Below, one piece after another: positions 1 to 8,176 of a stretch of 64,000 nucleotides of DNA. This DNA is from Nonomuraea sp. SYSU D8015. Its GTDB lineage: Bacteria > Actinomycetota > Actinomycetes > Streptosporangiales > Streptosporangiaceae. A program made the translations under genes and the position numbers. The stretch is from NCBI RefSeq assembly GCF_008065375.1, contig NZ_VJYI01000014.1, forward strand, positions 124,001 to 188,000, written 5' to 3'. The notes under the pieces are model-generated. The model was not told the DNA's origin, did not search any database, and saw nothing but the letters and a program-made list of their open reading frames with translations. Each line of letters starts with the position of its first letter. Within the stretch, counting starts at the first letter, position 1.

Positions 1-12
1 CTACCCCGCTGA
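1..12 (+). CDS. 3' end of an upstream gene (partial)
   Basis: The first codons read Leu-Pro-Arg-stop in frame 1, ending 11 bases before the ipdF start. Acyl-CoA dehydrogenases often end in Leu-Pro-Arg, and in Mycobacterium tuberculosis ipdF follows fadE30, so this could be the end of a fadE30-like gene. Three codons cannot prove that. Confidence 0.3.
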   Translation, partial: LPR

Positions 13-23
13 ATGGAGAGCCG

Positions 24-797
24 ATGACCCCGCCCTACCCCAAGTCACACGGACTCCTCGACGGCAAGGTGACCCTGGTGACGGCGGCCGCCGGCGCGGG
101 CATCGGGTACGCGACGGCTCGGCGCTGCGCCGAGGAGGGCGCCACGATCGTGGTCTCGGACAGGCACGAGCGCCGCCTGGCCGCCGCCGCCGACGCGTTG
201 ACCGAGCTCACCGGCGTCAAGCCCCTCGCCGTCCCGTGCGACGTGACATCCGAGTCACAGGTGCTGGCGCTGTTCGACGCGGTGGTCGAGGCGCACGGCC
301 GGCTCGACGTGGTGGTCAACAACGCCGGACTCGGCGGCACGGCTTCGCTGGCCGAGATGACCGATGAGCAGTGGCACGCGGTCATCGACGTCACCCTGAA
401 CGGCACGATGCGCTGCACCAGGGCCGCGCTCCGGTACATGATCGGCCAGGGGTCCGGCGTCATCGTCAACAACGCCTCGGTCGTCGGCTGGCGGGCCCAG
501 CGCGGGCAGTCCCACTACGCCGCGGCCAAGGCCGGGGTGATGGCGCTGACCCGGTGCGTGGCGCTGGAGGCGGCCGAGCACGGGGTGCGGGTCAACGCGG
601 TGGCGCCGTCGCTGGCCGTGCATCCGTTCCTGGCGAAGGTGACCAGTGAGGAGCTGCTGGCGGAGCTGGCGGCCAAGGAGGCGTTCGGGCGGTCGGCGGA
701 GCCGTGGGAGGTGGCGAACGTGATCGTCTTCCTGGCCAGCGACTACTCGTCGTACATGACGGGCGAGGTGGTCTCGGTCTCCTCTCAACACCCGTGA
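24..797 (+). CDS. ipdF: SDR dehydrogenase of HIP-CoA degradation, IpdF-like
   Basis: This 257-residue classical short-chain dehydrogenase is close in full-length pattern to mycobacterial IpdF (Rv3559c), including the N-terminal HGLLDGKV, the glycine-rich AAAGAGIG cofactor loop, NNAG at 99-102 and the C-terminal SSYMTGEVVSVS. The catalytic residues Ser152, Tyr165 and Lys169 are present. IpdF is assigned to the dehydrogenation step of side-chain beta-oxidation of the sterol intermediate HIP-CoA, in the cytoplasm. A GGAGAG ribosome site precedes the ATG. It probably belongs to an operon entering from the left. The other HIP genes (echA20, ipdABC, fadA6, kstR2) lie 8-16 kb to the right, so the cluster is split by unrelated genes. 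Confidence 0.85.
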   Translation: MTPPYPKSHGLLDGKVTLVTAAAGAGIGYATARRCAEEGATIVVSDRHERRLAAAADALTELTGVKPLAVPCDVTSESQVLALFDAVVEAHGRLDVVVNNAGLGGTASLAEMTDEQWHAVIDVTLNGTMRCTRAALRYMIGQGSGVIVNNASVVGWRAQRGQSHYAAAKAGVMALTRCVALEAAEHGVRVNAVAPSLAVHPFLAKVTSEELLAELAAKEAFGRSAEPWEVANVIVFLASDYSSYMTGEVVSVSSQHP

Positions 798-802
798 CCC
801 AC

Positions 803-833
803 GATATCCTGAGCGGCAAGATATAGTGGGGTT
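803..833 (+). promoter_or_regulatory. padR promoter with GATATC-type operator
   Basis: A TATAGT -10 element at 822-827 lies only 6 bases before the GTG start of padR, which suggests a leaderless transcript. GATATC at 803-808 and AGATATA at 819-825 form spaced ATAT-type half sites of the kind PadR proteins bind, so autoregulation is likely. This is inferred from pattern only. Confidence 0.5.
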
Positions 834-1253
834 GTGCATATCACGGAACCCATGTTCCTGGCGCTGACCGCGCTGGTGGACGAGCCGCGCCACGGCTACG
901 GGATCGTCCAGGAGGTCGATCGGTTGTCCGAGGGACGGGTGCAGCTCAAGATCGGGACGTTGTACGGGGTGCTGGACCGGCTCGCGGCCGAGGGGCTGGT
1001 CGCCCTCGACCGCGAGGAGGTGCAGCAGGGCCGGCTGCGGCGCTACTACAGGCTGACCGACGAGGGCGCCCGCGCGCTGCAGGAGGAGGCCGCCAGGATG
1101 GCCGCCAACGCCCGCACCGCCACCGCCCGCCTGCGCGCCAGAGCAGCCGGAGGCGCCCCGCTCCCCGGTGGTGCTCTCTTCGCCGGGCGGGCACCGCTCG
1201 CCGGAGGTGCTCTGTTCGCCAGGACGGCGCCGCACGCCGGAGGTGCCGCATGA
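834..1253 (+). CDS. PadR-family transcriptional regulator
   Basis: This 139-residue protein carries the PadR winged helix in residues 1-85: HGYGIVQEV, then GTLYGVLDRLAAEGLV and YYRLTDEG. The basal PadR domain is followed by an Ala/Gly/Pro-rich tail from about residue 104, built from near repeats of the type GGAPLxGGALFAxR, which is not part of the family core and is probably disordered. It starts with GTG directly after a TATAGT box. The next gene starts within its last codons (ATGA overlap), giving the common pair of a PadR repressor with a membrane protein. The ligand is unknown. Confidence 0.85.
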   Translation: MHITEPMFLALTALVDEPRHGYGIVQEVDRLSEGRVQLKIGTLYGVLDRLAAEGLVALDREEVQQGRLRRYYRLTDEGARALQEEAARMAANARTATARLRARAAGGAPLPGGALFAGRAPLAGGALFARTAPHAGGAA

Positions 1254-2263
1254 GCCTGCTGGAGCGGCGTTACCGCGCCATCCTGCGCCTCCTTCCCGCC
1301 TCCTACCGCGCCGAGCGCGAGGAGGAGATGGTGGCCGAGTTCATGGAGATGTCCGGCGACGTGCCCGACGAGGTGAACCCGCGGCCCCGCTGGGGCGAGA
1401 TCGCCAGCGTGCTGGCGTTGTCCCTGCGGGTCCGGCTGGGCGGCACGCGGAGCGCGCCCCGCTTCTTCGCGTGGGGCGAGACCGTGCGGCTCGTCGCACT
1501 GCTCGGGCTGGCCTGGCAGACGGTGTGGGCCGTCTTCGTGGTGGCCGACCTGATCCGCGGGATCACGTTCGAGGACTCGCCCATCATTGTCGGCGCGCCC
1601 GGATCCCTCGAACGGCTGCTCCACATCGGCGAGGCTGCTCTGGCCGCCGGCTCGGGCGTCGCGTTCGCGGCGATCATGCGAGGGCGGGTTCGCCTGGCCA
1701 AGGTCGCCGCCGTGGCGGGGGCGCTTCCCACGCTGGTGTTCGCCGTCACCCGGGGGACCACGCCCTGGCTCGGGATCTCCTCGCTGTCGGCGGCGGGCGG
1801 CGTGCTGATCACGGCGGTGCCGCTGATCGCCCTGCTGGCCGGCTTCCACAGCGACGTGTCACCCCTTCGCCGGCCGTGGCGGCTCGCGCTGGCTCCGGTC
1901 GCCGCCGGGCTGGCCCTGGCAGGTGCTCTTGAGGTGGTGTTCCGGCTCGGGCTGGGCGAGTCGCCCTGGTTGTTCTTCTGGCTGGAGTTGCCCGCGATGG
2001 CGAGCGTGGCGCTTGCCGCGGCGTCGGCTCTCCCGCTCGTCCGCCGCTCGCCGTCATGGCTGCTGGCGCTGTCGACGGCCGGCGTGCTCCTGCTGCTGAC
2101 GCGGCTGCCGTTGCTGGCCTACCCGCGCACGGACGAGCCGAGCACGATCGCGTGGGCGACGGTCTGCGTGCAGTGCGTGCTGCTCGCGGTGCTGATCGTC
2201 ACGCTGGCGCGGGCAGGGCTGAGATCGCTGCCCGAGTCCCGCTCCTTCACGGCGCGCCCCTGA
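1250..2263 (+). CDS. Multi-pass membrane protein paired with PadR
   Basis: This is a 337-residue integral membrane protein. Residues 1-30 have the RYRAILRLLPASYRAEREEEM pattern (RxxLRLLPxxYRxExxxEM) seen at the start of many actinobacterial membrane proteins encoded beside PadR regulators. About eight hydrophobic segments follow, beginning near residue 80. It overlaps padR by four bases (ATGA), so the two are translationally coupled. The function is unknown; sensing or maintenance of envelope stress is a guess from the pairing only. Confidence 0.7.
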   Translation: MSLLERRYRAILRLLPASYRAEREEEMVAEFMEMSGDVPDEVNPRPRWGEIASVLALSLRVRLGGTRSAPRFFAWGETVRLVALLGLAWQTVWAVFVVADLIRGITFEDSPIIVGAPGSLERLLHIGEAALAAGSGVAFAAIMRGRVRLAKVAAVAGALPTLVFAVTRGTTPWLGISSLSAAGGVLITAVPLIALLAGFHSDVSPLRRPWRLALAPVAAGLALAGALEVVFRLGLGESPWLFFWLELPAMASVALAAASALPLVRRSPSWLLALSTAGVLLLLTRLPLLAYPRTDEPSTIAWATVCVQCVLLAVLIVTLARAGLRSLPESRSFTARP

Positions 2264-2326
2264 CTCCACCCTGTCAGGGAAAGATCAGGCTAGGCGGTAG
2301 GAAGTTTCGCATCTACTGTCCGGAAC

Positions 2327-3622
2327 ATGGGCACACGCTCCTCCTTCCTGCTCGATGTCCTCATGACGGAGTTCGGCGAATCGATCAAGCGAGACCCCGC
2401 TGCTTTTCGGCGGAAATTTCGGAAGATGGCGGCCTCTCCCTTCGCCTTCTACCGGGGCAGCGCGTGCCTCTTCTACGCGGACGTGACGGACGCGTACGCC
2501 GACGACGCCTACCTCGACGGCCCGACCAGCCGCGTCTGGATCCACGGCGACCTGCACGCCGAGAACTTCGGCACGTACATGAACGCCTCCGGCGTGCTGG
2601 TCTTCAACGTCAACGACTTCGACGAGGCGTACGTGGGCCCGTACGTCTGGGACCTCGAGCGCTTCGCGGCCAGCGTGGCGCTGCTCGGGTACGCCAAGGC
2701 GCTGTCGGACGACGGGATCGGCGTGCTGGTGACCGACTTCGCCGGGGCGTACCTGGACGAGCTGGGCGGCATCGCGGGCGGCGGGGACGACGCGATCGGC
2801 TCGCTCACCCTGGACACCACCACCGGCGTGCTGCACCGGGTGCTGCAGACGGCGCGGCTGAGCACCCGCGTGGCACTGCTCGACGTCGAGACCGTGATCG
2901 ACGACTACGACCGCCGCTTCGCGCTCATGGAGGGGCGGGAGGCCGTGGACGCGACGACCAGGGACGCCGTGCTGGCCGCCTTCGAGGACTATCTGACCAC
3001 GCTGCCGGTGCAGGGCAACCCGGTGGAGCACGTGATCAAGGACGTGGCGCTGCGCAAGGGCGTGGGCATCGGGTCGGCCGGGCTGCCGTCGTACAACCTG
3101 CTGCTGGAGGGGCGCTCGCAGGCTCTGGAGAACGACGTCATCCTGTACATGAAGCAGGCGGCGGTGCCGGCCGTGGCGCGGTACGTGACCGACGACAAGG
3201 TCGTCTCCTATTTCCGGCACCAGGGGCATCGCACGGCCGAGTCGCAGCGGGCGCTGCAGGCGTACGCCGATCCCTGGCTCGGGTACACCACGCTGGGCGA
3301 GGTGGGGCAGCTGGTGGCGGAGGTGTCGCCGTACTCGGCCGACCTGGACTGGGACGACGTCAACGAGCCGGACGAGCTGCGCTCGATCATGCGGGACCTG
3401 GGCCGGGCGGTGGCGCGCATGCACTCGGTGGCCGACGACGAGTCCAGCCACGACCTCGTCGACTTCTCGACGGAGGAGGCCATCGTGGCGGTGATCGGCG
3501 GCGACCGGGCCGGATTCGTCGGGATGCTGGTGGATTTCGCCCACCGTTACGGGGCACAGGCCCGGGAAGACCACCAAAGGTTCGTCGATCTGTTCCGCAA
3601 CGGCCGCCTCCCCGGCGTCTGA
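2327..3622 (+). CDS. DUF2252 family protein (kinase-like fold)
   Basis: This 431-residue protein matches the DUF2252 family. The key signatures are FYRGSA near residue 43, HGDLHAENFG near 74 and NDFDEAYVGP near 95, which resemble the catalytic and metal-binding loops of aminoglycoside phosphotransferase-like kinases. No biochemical role is established. The gene ends 30 bases before the ATP-grasp gene on the same strand, so the two are probably co-transcribed. An ATP-using modification of a small molecule or peptide by the pair is inference. Confidence 0.8.
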   Translation: MGTRSSFLLDVLMTEFGESIKRDPAAFRRKFRKMAASPFAFYRGSACLFYADVTDAYADDAYLDGPTSRVWIHGDLHAENFGTYMNASGVLVFNVNDFDEAYVGPYVWDLERFAASVALLGYAKALSDDGIGVLVTDFAGAYLDELGGIAGGGDDAIGSLTLDTTTGVLHRVLQTARLSTRVALLDVETVIDDYDRRFALMEGREAVDATTRDAVLAAFEDYLTTLPVQGNPVEHVIKDVALRKGVGIGSAGLPSYNLLLEGRSQALENDVILYMKQAAVPAVARYVTDDKVVSYFRHQGHRTAESQRALQAYADPWLGYTTLGEVGQLVAEVSPYSADLDWDDVNEPDELRSIMRDLGRAVARMHSVADDESSHDLVDFSTEEAIVAVIGGDRAGFVGMLVDFAHRYGAQAREDHQRFVDLFRNGRLPGV

Positions 3623-3652
3623 CCCCCGGGCGGCCGGCGGGAGGAGGGCCTC

Positions 3653-4858
3653 GTGCGACATCTGATCGGGCTGCTGCTGGGAACCGAGGAGGACTGGCCG
3701 TCGGCGTTCGAGACCGTGCTGCGGCGGCTCGGGCCGATCGAGGGCGTGGGCGAATTAGACGTGGAGCGCGTCACGATCGAGCCCTTCGACCTGCGGGCCA
3801 AGCCGCGGCACTCGCTGGTGATCGATCGGCTGGCGTACTGGTACTACCACCCGCGCGAGTGGCTCAAGAAGATCGCCATGATGGACGACGTCTACCTCCT
3901 CAACAGCCCGTTCACGTTCCAGTCGATGGAGAAGCACGCCGCGTACTGCGCGATGATGCGGCTCGGGCTCAAGGTCCCGGAGACCGTGCTGGTCCCGTAC
4001 AAGAACCCGCCCGACAACGCCAGGTACGCCTACACCGCCGCCCGCTACAACCAGCCCTTCGACCTGGACGAGGTGGCGGAGCGCATCGGCTATCCGCTCT
4101 TCATGAAGCCGTACGACGGCGGGGCCTGGCGCGGGGTGTCCCTGGTGCGCGACCGGGAGGAGCTGCACCGGGCCTACGACGCCAGCGGCGAGATGCTCAT
4201 GCACCTCCAGCAGGCCATCCAGGGGTACGACGCGTTCGCCAGGTCACTGTCGATCGGCGCCGAGACGATGGTGATGCGCTTCCGGCCCGACGAGCCCATG
4301 CACGCCAGGTACGCCGTCGACCACGAGTTCCTGTCGCCGGCCGCGGGCGAGGAGGTGGTGACGATCGGGCGGCTGGTGAACGCGTTCTTCCGATGGGAGT
4401 TCAACTCCTGCGAGACCCTGGTCAAGGGCTCGGACGTGCACCCCATCGACTACGCCAACGCCTGCCCCGACGTGGCGCTGACGAGCCTGCACTACTACTT
4501 CCCCTGGGCGATCAAGACGCTGGTGAAGTGGTGCGTGTTCTGCGTGGCCACCCGGCGCAGGCCGCGCATCGACCTGGAGACGCATGACTACTTCGCCGTC
4601 ACGGGGACCTACGGGGAGCGGCTGGCGGAGTACCGGCGGCTGGCGGACCGCTATTTCGAGACCGAGCGCTATCAGGAGTTCTGCGAGACCCGGCTCGGGC
4701 ACATCGACGAGGTCGTGCTGGAGTGGGTGGCGGGGGCGGAGTTCGATCGGCTGCTCGTGGACACGGTGACCGCCACGTACCCGCCGCACGAGCGCGAGGC
4801 GTTCGTCGAGCACTTCAGGGGGTTGCTGCGGCTGTGGGTGAAGGATCAGGGCGGGTAA
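3653..4858 (+). CDS. ATP-grasp fold protein
   Basis: This 401-residue protein starts with GTG after a GGAGGAGG ribosome site. Residues about 90-300 have the order expected of an ATP-grasp ligase: a central YPLFMKPYDGGAWRGVSLV with the ATP-binding lysine, then an HLQQAIQ hinge-like strand and a VDHEF/FRWEFNSCE segment that could hold Mg-binding acidic residues. I cannot name the subfamily or the substrate. The gene follows DUF2252 closely, and the two look like a functional unit. A perfect 6-bp inverted repeat follows it, before the next SDR. Confidence 0.65.
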   Translation: MRHLIGLLLGTEEDWPSAFETVLRRLGPIEGVGELDVERVTIEPFDLRAKPRHSLVIDRLAYWYYHPREWLKKIAMMDDVYLLNSPFTFQSMEKHAAYCAMMRLGLKVPETVLVPYKNPPDNARYAYTAARYNQPFDLDEVAERIGYPLFMKPYDGGAWRGVSLVRDREELHRAYDASGEMLMHLQQAIQGYDAFARSLSIGAETMVMRFRPDEPMHARYAVDHEFLSPAAGEEVVTIGRLVNAFFRWEFNSCETLVKGSDVHPIDYANACPDVALTSLHYYFPWAIKTLVKWCVFCVATRRRPRIDLETHDYFAVTGTYGERLAEYRRLADRYFETERYQEFCETRLGHIDEVVLEWVAGAEFDRLLVDTVTATYPPHEREAFVEHFRGLLRLWVKDQGG

Positions 4859-4866
4859 CCGTGGCG

Positions 4867-4880
4867 ACCGACCAGTCGGT
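4867..4880. promoter_or_regulatory. Operator-like inverted repeat ACCGAC-N2-GTCGGT
   Basis: A perfect inverted repeat with 6-base arms and a 2-base spacer ends 18 bases before the SDR start. The ACCGAC/GTCGGT sequence is typical of TetR-family operators. No TetR gene is adjacent, so the regulator is probably elsewhere. Confidence 0.5.
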
Positions 4881-4898
4881 ATGGCATGCTCCCAGAAC

Positions 4899-5645
4899 AT
4901 GACTCTGTTCTCCGTTGAAGGCAAGACGGTCGTGGTCACGGGCGGGTCGCGGGGCATCGGGCGCATGATCGCGGCCGGCTTCGCAGACGCCGGGGCGTCC
5001 GTCTACATCTCGGCCCGCAAGACGGCCGAGGTCGAGAAGACGGCCGCCGAGCTGGGCTGCACGGCCGTGCCCGCCGACCTGTCCACCCCCGAAGGGCTGG
5101 AGACGCTGGTGTCGGCGGTGGACGGGCCGCTGCACGTGCTGGTCAACAACGCGGGGGCCACCTGGGGGGCGCCGCTGGAGGACTATCCCGGGCACGCCTT
5201 CGACAAGCTCTGGAACATCAACGTCAAGGGCGTCTTCTTCCTGACCCAGCGTCTCCTGCCGCGGCTGCGGGAGGCGGCCACCGCGGACGACCCCGCCCGC
5301 GTGATCAACGTGGGGTCGATCGACGGCATCAGGGTGCCGGCCTTGCCGACGTACGCGTACTCCTCGACGAAGTCCGCCGTGCACATGCTCACCAGGCACT
5401 TGGCCAAGGAGCTGGCGAAAGAGCACATCACGGTCAACGCCATCGCGCCCGGGCCGTTCGAGTCGAAGATGATGGCCTTCGCGCTGGACGATCCCGACAC
5501 GCGCGAGGCCATCGCCGCGAGCGTGCCCCTGGGGCGCATCGGCCGTCCCGACGACATGGCGGGCGCGGCGATCTACCTGTCCTCCCGGGCGGGGGCGTAC
5601 CTGACGGGGACCGTCATCCCGGTGGACGGCGGGATCTCCTGCTGA
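4899..5645 (+). CDS. SDR oxidoreductase (RhlG-like)
   Basis: This SDR of 248 residues has the TGGSRGIG cofactor loop, NNAG, the serine of NVGSIDG and the YxxxK motif (YAYSSTK). The last part, LTGTVIPVDGGI, is standard for the family. Its overall pattern is like RhlG/3-oxoacyl-ACP-reductase relatives, but the substrate cannot be read from sequence. An in-frame ATG 18 bases upstream is possible; I chose the one next to the conserved LFSVEGKTVVVTGG. The TetR-like inverted repeat just upstream suggests a separate promoter. A role in sterol or acyl-CoA metabolism is possible given the nearby HIP genes but is not shown. Confidence 0.75.
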   Translation: MTLFSVEGKTVVVTGGSRGIGRMIAAGFADAGASVYISARKTAEVEKTAAELGCTAVPADLSTPEGLETLVSAVDGPLHVLVNNAGATWGAPLEDYPGHAFDKLWNINVKGVFFLTQRLLPRLREAATADDPARVINVGSIDGIRVPALPTYAYSSTKSAVHMLTRHLAKELAKEHITVNAIAPGPFESKMMAFALDDPDTREAIAASVPLGRIGRPDDMAGAAIYLSSRAGAYLTGTVIPVDGGISC

Positions 5646-5827
5646 CGCCCCGGGTGTGCAGCAGCTGACGTCCGTGGGCGCCGAGCGGCTGAGGCCCCCG
5701 TCGCCGGTGCGGCGCTGCGCCCCGCTCGTGAGCGCGGGCCCTGCCGCCGGCGCCCCCCACGCCCGGGGGTGGTAGTCGAACGGCCGGCACGATCGCGCGT
5801 GGGAGGGGTGGCTGTCACGGAGAAGCG

Positions 5828-5859
5828 GCGAGCCAGGCCGGGGGGACGGCCTGGCTCGC
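5828..5859 (-). terminator. Strong hairpin downstream of the secreted-protein genes
   Basis: A perfect 13-bp GC-rich stem (arm GCGAGCCAGGCCG) with a 6-base loop lies 20 bases past the stop of the minus-strand gene at 5880. There is no T-tract, as is common in actinobacteria. It could also stop the convergent SDR transcript. Confidence 0.65.
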
Positions 5860-5879
5860 ACGTCGGGGTGGGGTGGGGA

Positions 5880-6140
5880 TCAGTCGAGGATGTCGTCGAT
5901 GCTCACGCCGGCGCCGTCGGTGGCGGTGACGGCGTTGCCGTTGACGTTGTTGACGCTGGTCACGTCATAGCCGCTGCGGTTGACGTTGACGACGTTGCCG
6001 AAATTGTTGCCGGACTGCACGGAGCTCCTGTTGGAGCTGGAGTTGCCCGCGTTCGTGTCGGCGTGGGCGGGGGCCGCAAGGAGTGTCGCACCGGCCGCGG
6101 CGGCGGCGATGAGACCGGTCACGCAGAGCTTCTTCACCAT
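5880..6140 (-). CDS. Small secreted protein, SGNNFG family member 1
   Basis: This 86-residue protein has a clear Sec signal peptide (KK, then a long Ala-rich core, cleavage near AHA-DTNAG at residue 27). The mature part of about 59 residues is rich in Asn, Ser, Gly and Val: SSVQSGNNFGNVVNVN, then NNVNGNAVTATDG. It has no cysteine. The Gln/Asn/Gly spacing resembles chaplin or rodlin surface proteins, but it lacks their defining motifs. Its upstream neighbour is a paralogue. AAGGA lies before the ATG. Surface-layer, spore-coat or aerial-growth use is a guess. Confidence 0.65.
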   Translation of the reverse strand: MVKKLCVTGLIAAAAAGATLLAAPAHADTNAGNSSSNRSSVQSGNNFGNVVNVNRSGYDVTSVNNVNGNAVTATDGAGVSIDDILD

Positions 6141-6182
6141 GGGGATGTCCTTTCCGATTGCTGATTCGTGGGCGTAAGCCGG

Positions 6183-6470
6183 TCAGTGGAAGATGTACGT
6201 CACCGCGATGCCGCCGTCCGTGGCGGTCGAGGCGATGCCGTTGACGTTGTTGACGTTCGTCGAGGCGCCCTCGCCGCAGCGATTGGCCGCGATGACGTCG
6301 CCGAAGTTGTTTCCGGACTGGGACGAGCCGCTGTTGCCGCTCCGGTTGTGGGACCAGACCTGGCTGCTCCAACCGTCGGACCAGGCGTCAGCGTGCGCGG
6401 GGACAGCAAGGAGTGCGCCACCGGCGACCGCTGCCACCACGGCCGCGGCGGCGCACACTCTTCGGATCAC
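6183..6470 (-). CDS. Small secreted protein, SGNNFG family member 2
   Basis: This 95-residue protein is read from a GTG with GGAG eight bases upstream; a longer reading lacks a ribosome site. It has a signal peptide ending near AHA-DAW. The mature region shares SSQSGNNFGDV, NxxG, NVNG and TATDGG with the gene at 5880-6140 in the same order, so the two are tandem paralogues 42 bases apart. This one has a Trp-rich insert (AWSDGWSSQVWSHN) and one Cys. Function unknown; the pair is probably co-transcribed from the promoter near 6570-6620. Confidence 0.65.
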   Translation of the reverse strand: MIRRVCAAAAVVAAVAGGALLAVPAHADAWSDGWSSQVWSHNRSGNSGSSQSGNNFGDVIAANRCGEGASTNVNNVNGIASTATDGGIAVTYIFH

Positions 6471-6542
6471 TTCTGCTCCTTCGCCGTCAGGGGAAGCCCT
6501 CCGGAGCGGCGGGCACCACGGGCCCAAGGCACACCACCGCCC

Positions 6543-6575
6543 CTTGACCTTCCTTGACCTCAAGGGATCAAGGTC
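6543..6575. promoter_or_regulatory. Cluster of TTGACC/GGTCAA-like half sites
   Basis: Two direct copies of CCTTGACCT are followed by CAAGGGATCAAGG in the opposite orientation, about 75 bases upstream of the secreted-protein gene at 6470. This looks like a multi-site operator or a -35 region. No cognate regulator can be named. Confidence 0.35.
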
Positions 6576-6685
6576 GATGCGAGCCTATAACGCTCCGCTA
6601 TCATTCGGTAGCTCAAAGTAATCAGAATATTGTTCGACGCATACGCTGACGCGGGGTGTCAGTGACTCCGCCCTACCGTTGCCGC

Positions 6686-7334
6686 ATGATCTACGAGCTG
6701 CGGCAGTACACGATGCGGCCCGGGCGCCGCGACACGCTCATCGAGCTGTTCGAGCGGGAGTTCGTCGAGACACAGGAGGCGACGGGCATGCGGGTCGTCG
6801 GCTCCTTCCGCGACCCGGACGCGCCCGACACCTTCCCCTGGCTGCGGGCCTTTCCCGACATGCCCTCCCGGAAGGCGGCATTGGAGGCCTTCTACGGCGG
6901 GCCCGTGTGGCAGGCCAACCGCGACGCCGCCAACGCCACGATGGACGACTCCGACGACGTGCTGCTCCTGCGCGCCCTCGTGGAGCCGCCGACGCGGGAG
7001 CGGCCGCCCGTCGGGGCGGCCGCTCCCGCCGGCGCTGTACGTGGCCACCATCTGCCACGTCGAGGACGGCTTCGCCGCGTTCTTCGCCGAGGAGGTCGCG
7101 CCGGTGCTGGCCGAGGAGGGGGTGCCGGTGGTCGCCCGGTTCGAGAGCGAGCACGCCGAGAACACCTATCCACGTCTCCCGGTCCGGACCGGGGAGAACG
7201 TGTTCGTCTGGTTCACCCGGTTCGACACGCCGGAGGACGAGCGGGAGGTGAACCTGCCCATGGTGAAGGACCGCCTGACCGCCGCCCCGAAGCGCCTCCG
7301 GCTGCGTCCCACCGCCCGCTCCGCCATGCGCTGA
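6686..7334 (+). pseudogene. NIPSNAP-family gene with a frameshift
   Basis: The first part (6686 to about 7020) encodes MIYELRQYTMRPGRRD, the usual start of NIPSNAP proteins, and runs on to LLLRALVEPPTRERPPVG. The second half continues in the +1 frame from about 7020 to the stop at 7334 (ALYVATICHVEDGF, then ENVFVWFTRFDTPEDERE). Joined, the two give one protein of about 215 residues with two ferredoxin-like repeats, the expected family size. The first frame otherwise runs on without a stop into echA20, which hides the break. The shift lies in a G/C-run region, so a sequencing error is as likely as real decay. Confidence 0.6.
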
Positions 7335-7360
7335 CCGCACCCGAGGACCGGCCGCACCGG

Positions 7361-8110
7361 TCACGACGACCCGGGCGCCCTGCCGACCTCCGCGGCCAGG
7401 TGACGCCAGTACGGGATCTCGCCCCCGCCGTCCACCCGCACCTCCGCGCCCGTCACGTAACCGGGTGCCGCCAGCCACAGGCACGCCTGCGCCACGTCCG
7501 CCGGCGTCGCCAGCCGCCCGGCGGGGATCGCCGCCCCCAGCCGCCCGTCCCCGTGCTCGCCGTAGTGCCCGGCGGCGCTCTCCGTGGCGGCGAGGCCGAC
7601 CACGACCGTGTTGACCCGCACGTCGGGCGCCCACTCGGCGGCCAGGCAGCGGGCCAGGTGGTGCAGGCCGGCCTTGGCGGCGCCGTACGCGGAGGTGCCG
7701 GGCGAGGGCCGGGTGCCGCTGGCGCTGCCGATCATCACGATCGCCCCGCGCGCGGCGGCGAGCAGCGGGTAGGCGTGCTGCGCGACCAGCAGCGGGGCCG
7801 TCAGGTTGAGTTCGATGACGCGGGCGTGCAGGCGCGGCGAGGTGCCCTCCAGCGGCGCGTACGGCGAGCCGCCCGCGTTGTTGACCACCACGTCGAGCCG
7901 GTCGAACCCGGCGACGAGCCGCTCGACGTCCTCCGGCACGCGGACGTCGGCCTGGACGAAGCGGAACTCGCCGCCCGGGGCGGGGTTGCGGGCGCAGACG
8001 GCCACATGGGCGCCCGCCTCGTGGAAGGCACGCGCGATGCCCGCGCCTATGCCCCTGGTTCCGCCTGTCACCAGGACGGACTTGCCCGTGTAGTCGTAAG
8101 TCACGGTCAC
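7361..8110 (-). CDS. SDR oxidoreductase of the HIP cluster (Rv3549c/Rv3548c-like)
   Basis: This SDR of about 250 residues has TGGTRGIG, NNAG, the serine of IGSAS and YGAAK as the catalytic YxxxK. It is divergent from echA20 with a KstR2-like box between them, the arrangement of the Rv3548c-Rv3549c/echA20 region of the M. tuberculosis KstR2 regulon. There it is a candidate reductase or dehydrogenase for a ring or side-chain hydroxyl of HIP-CoA. The start is chosen at a GTG 17 bases from the box. No good ribosome site is visible, consistent with a leaderless message; 8104 and 8131 are alternatives. Confidence 0.7.
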   Translation of the reverse strand: MTVTYDYTGKSVLVTGGTRGIGAGIARAFHEAGAHVAVCARNPAPGGEFRFVQADVRVPEDVERLVAGFDRLDVVVNNAGGSPYAPLEGTSPRLHARVIELNLTAPLLVAQHAYPLLAAARGAIVMIGSASGTRPSPGTSAYGAAKAGLHHLARCLAAEWAPDVRVNTVVVGLAATESAAGHYGEHGDGRLGAAIPAGRLATPADVAQACLWLAAPGYVTGAEVRVDGGGEIPYWRHLAAEVGRAPGSS

Positions 8111-8126
8111 GGGTGCTACCGTACCA

Positions 8127-8140
8127 AGCAAGCGTTAGGT
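8127..8140. promoter_or_regulatory. KstR2-like box between the SDR and echA20
   Basis: AGCAAGCGTTAGGT matches the published KstR2 consensus AnCAAGnnCTTGnT at 8 of 10 fixed positions. It lies in the short divergent promoter region, so one site could control both directions. Confidence 0.6.
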
Positions 8141-8176
8141 GCGAACAGGCTGCGGGTAGGGGAGGTGGGTGGGGCT

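Noticed and set aside
255..1235. A 326-codon minus-strand frame over ipdF and padR
   Set aside because: It is antisense to two recognised genes and has no motif.
2056..4587. An 843-codon plus-strand open frame across DUF2252 and ATP-grasp
   Set aside because: It is Arg/Ala/Gly-rich, overlaps two well-recognised genes in another frame and shows no family motif; long shadow frames are usual at this GC content.
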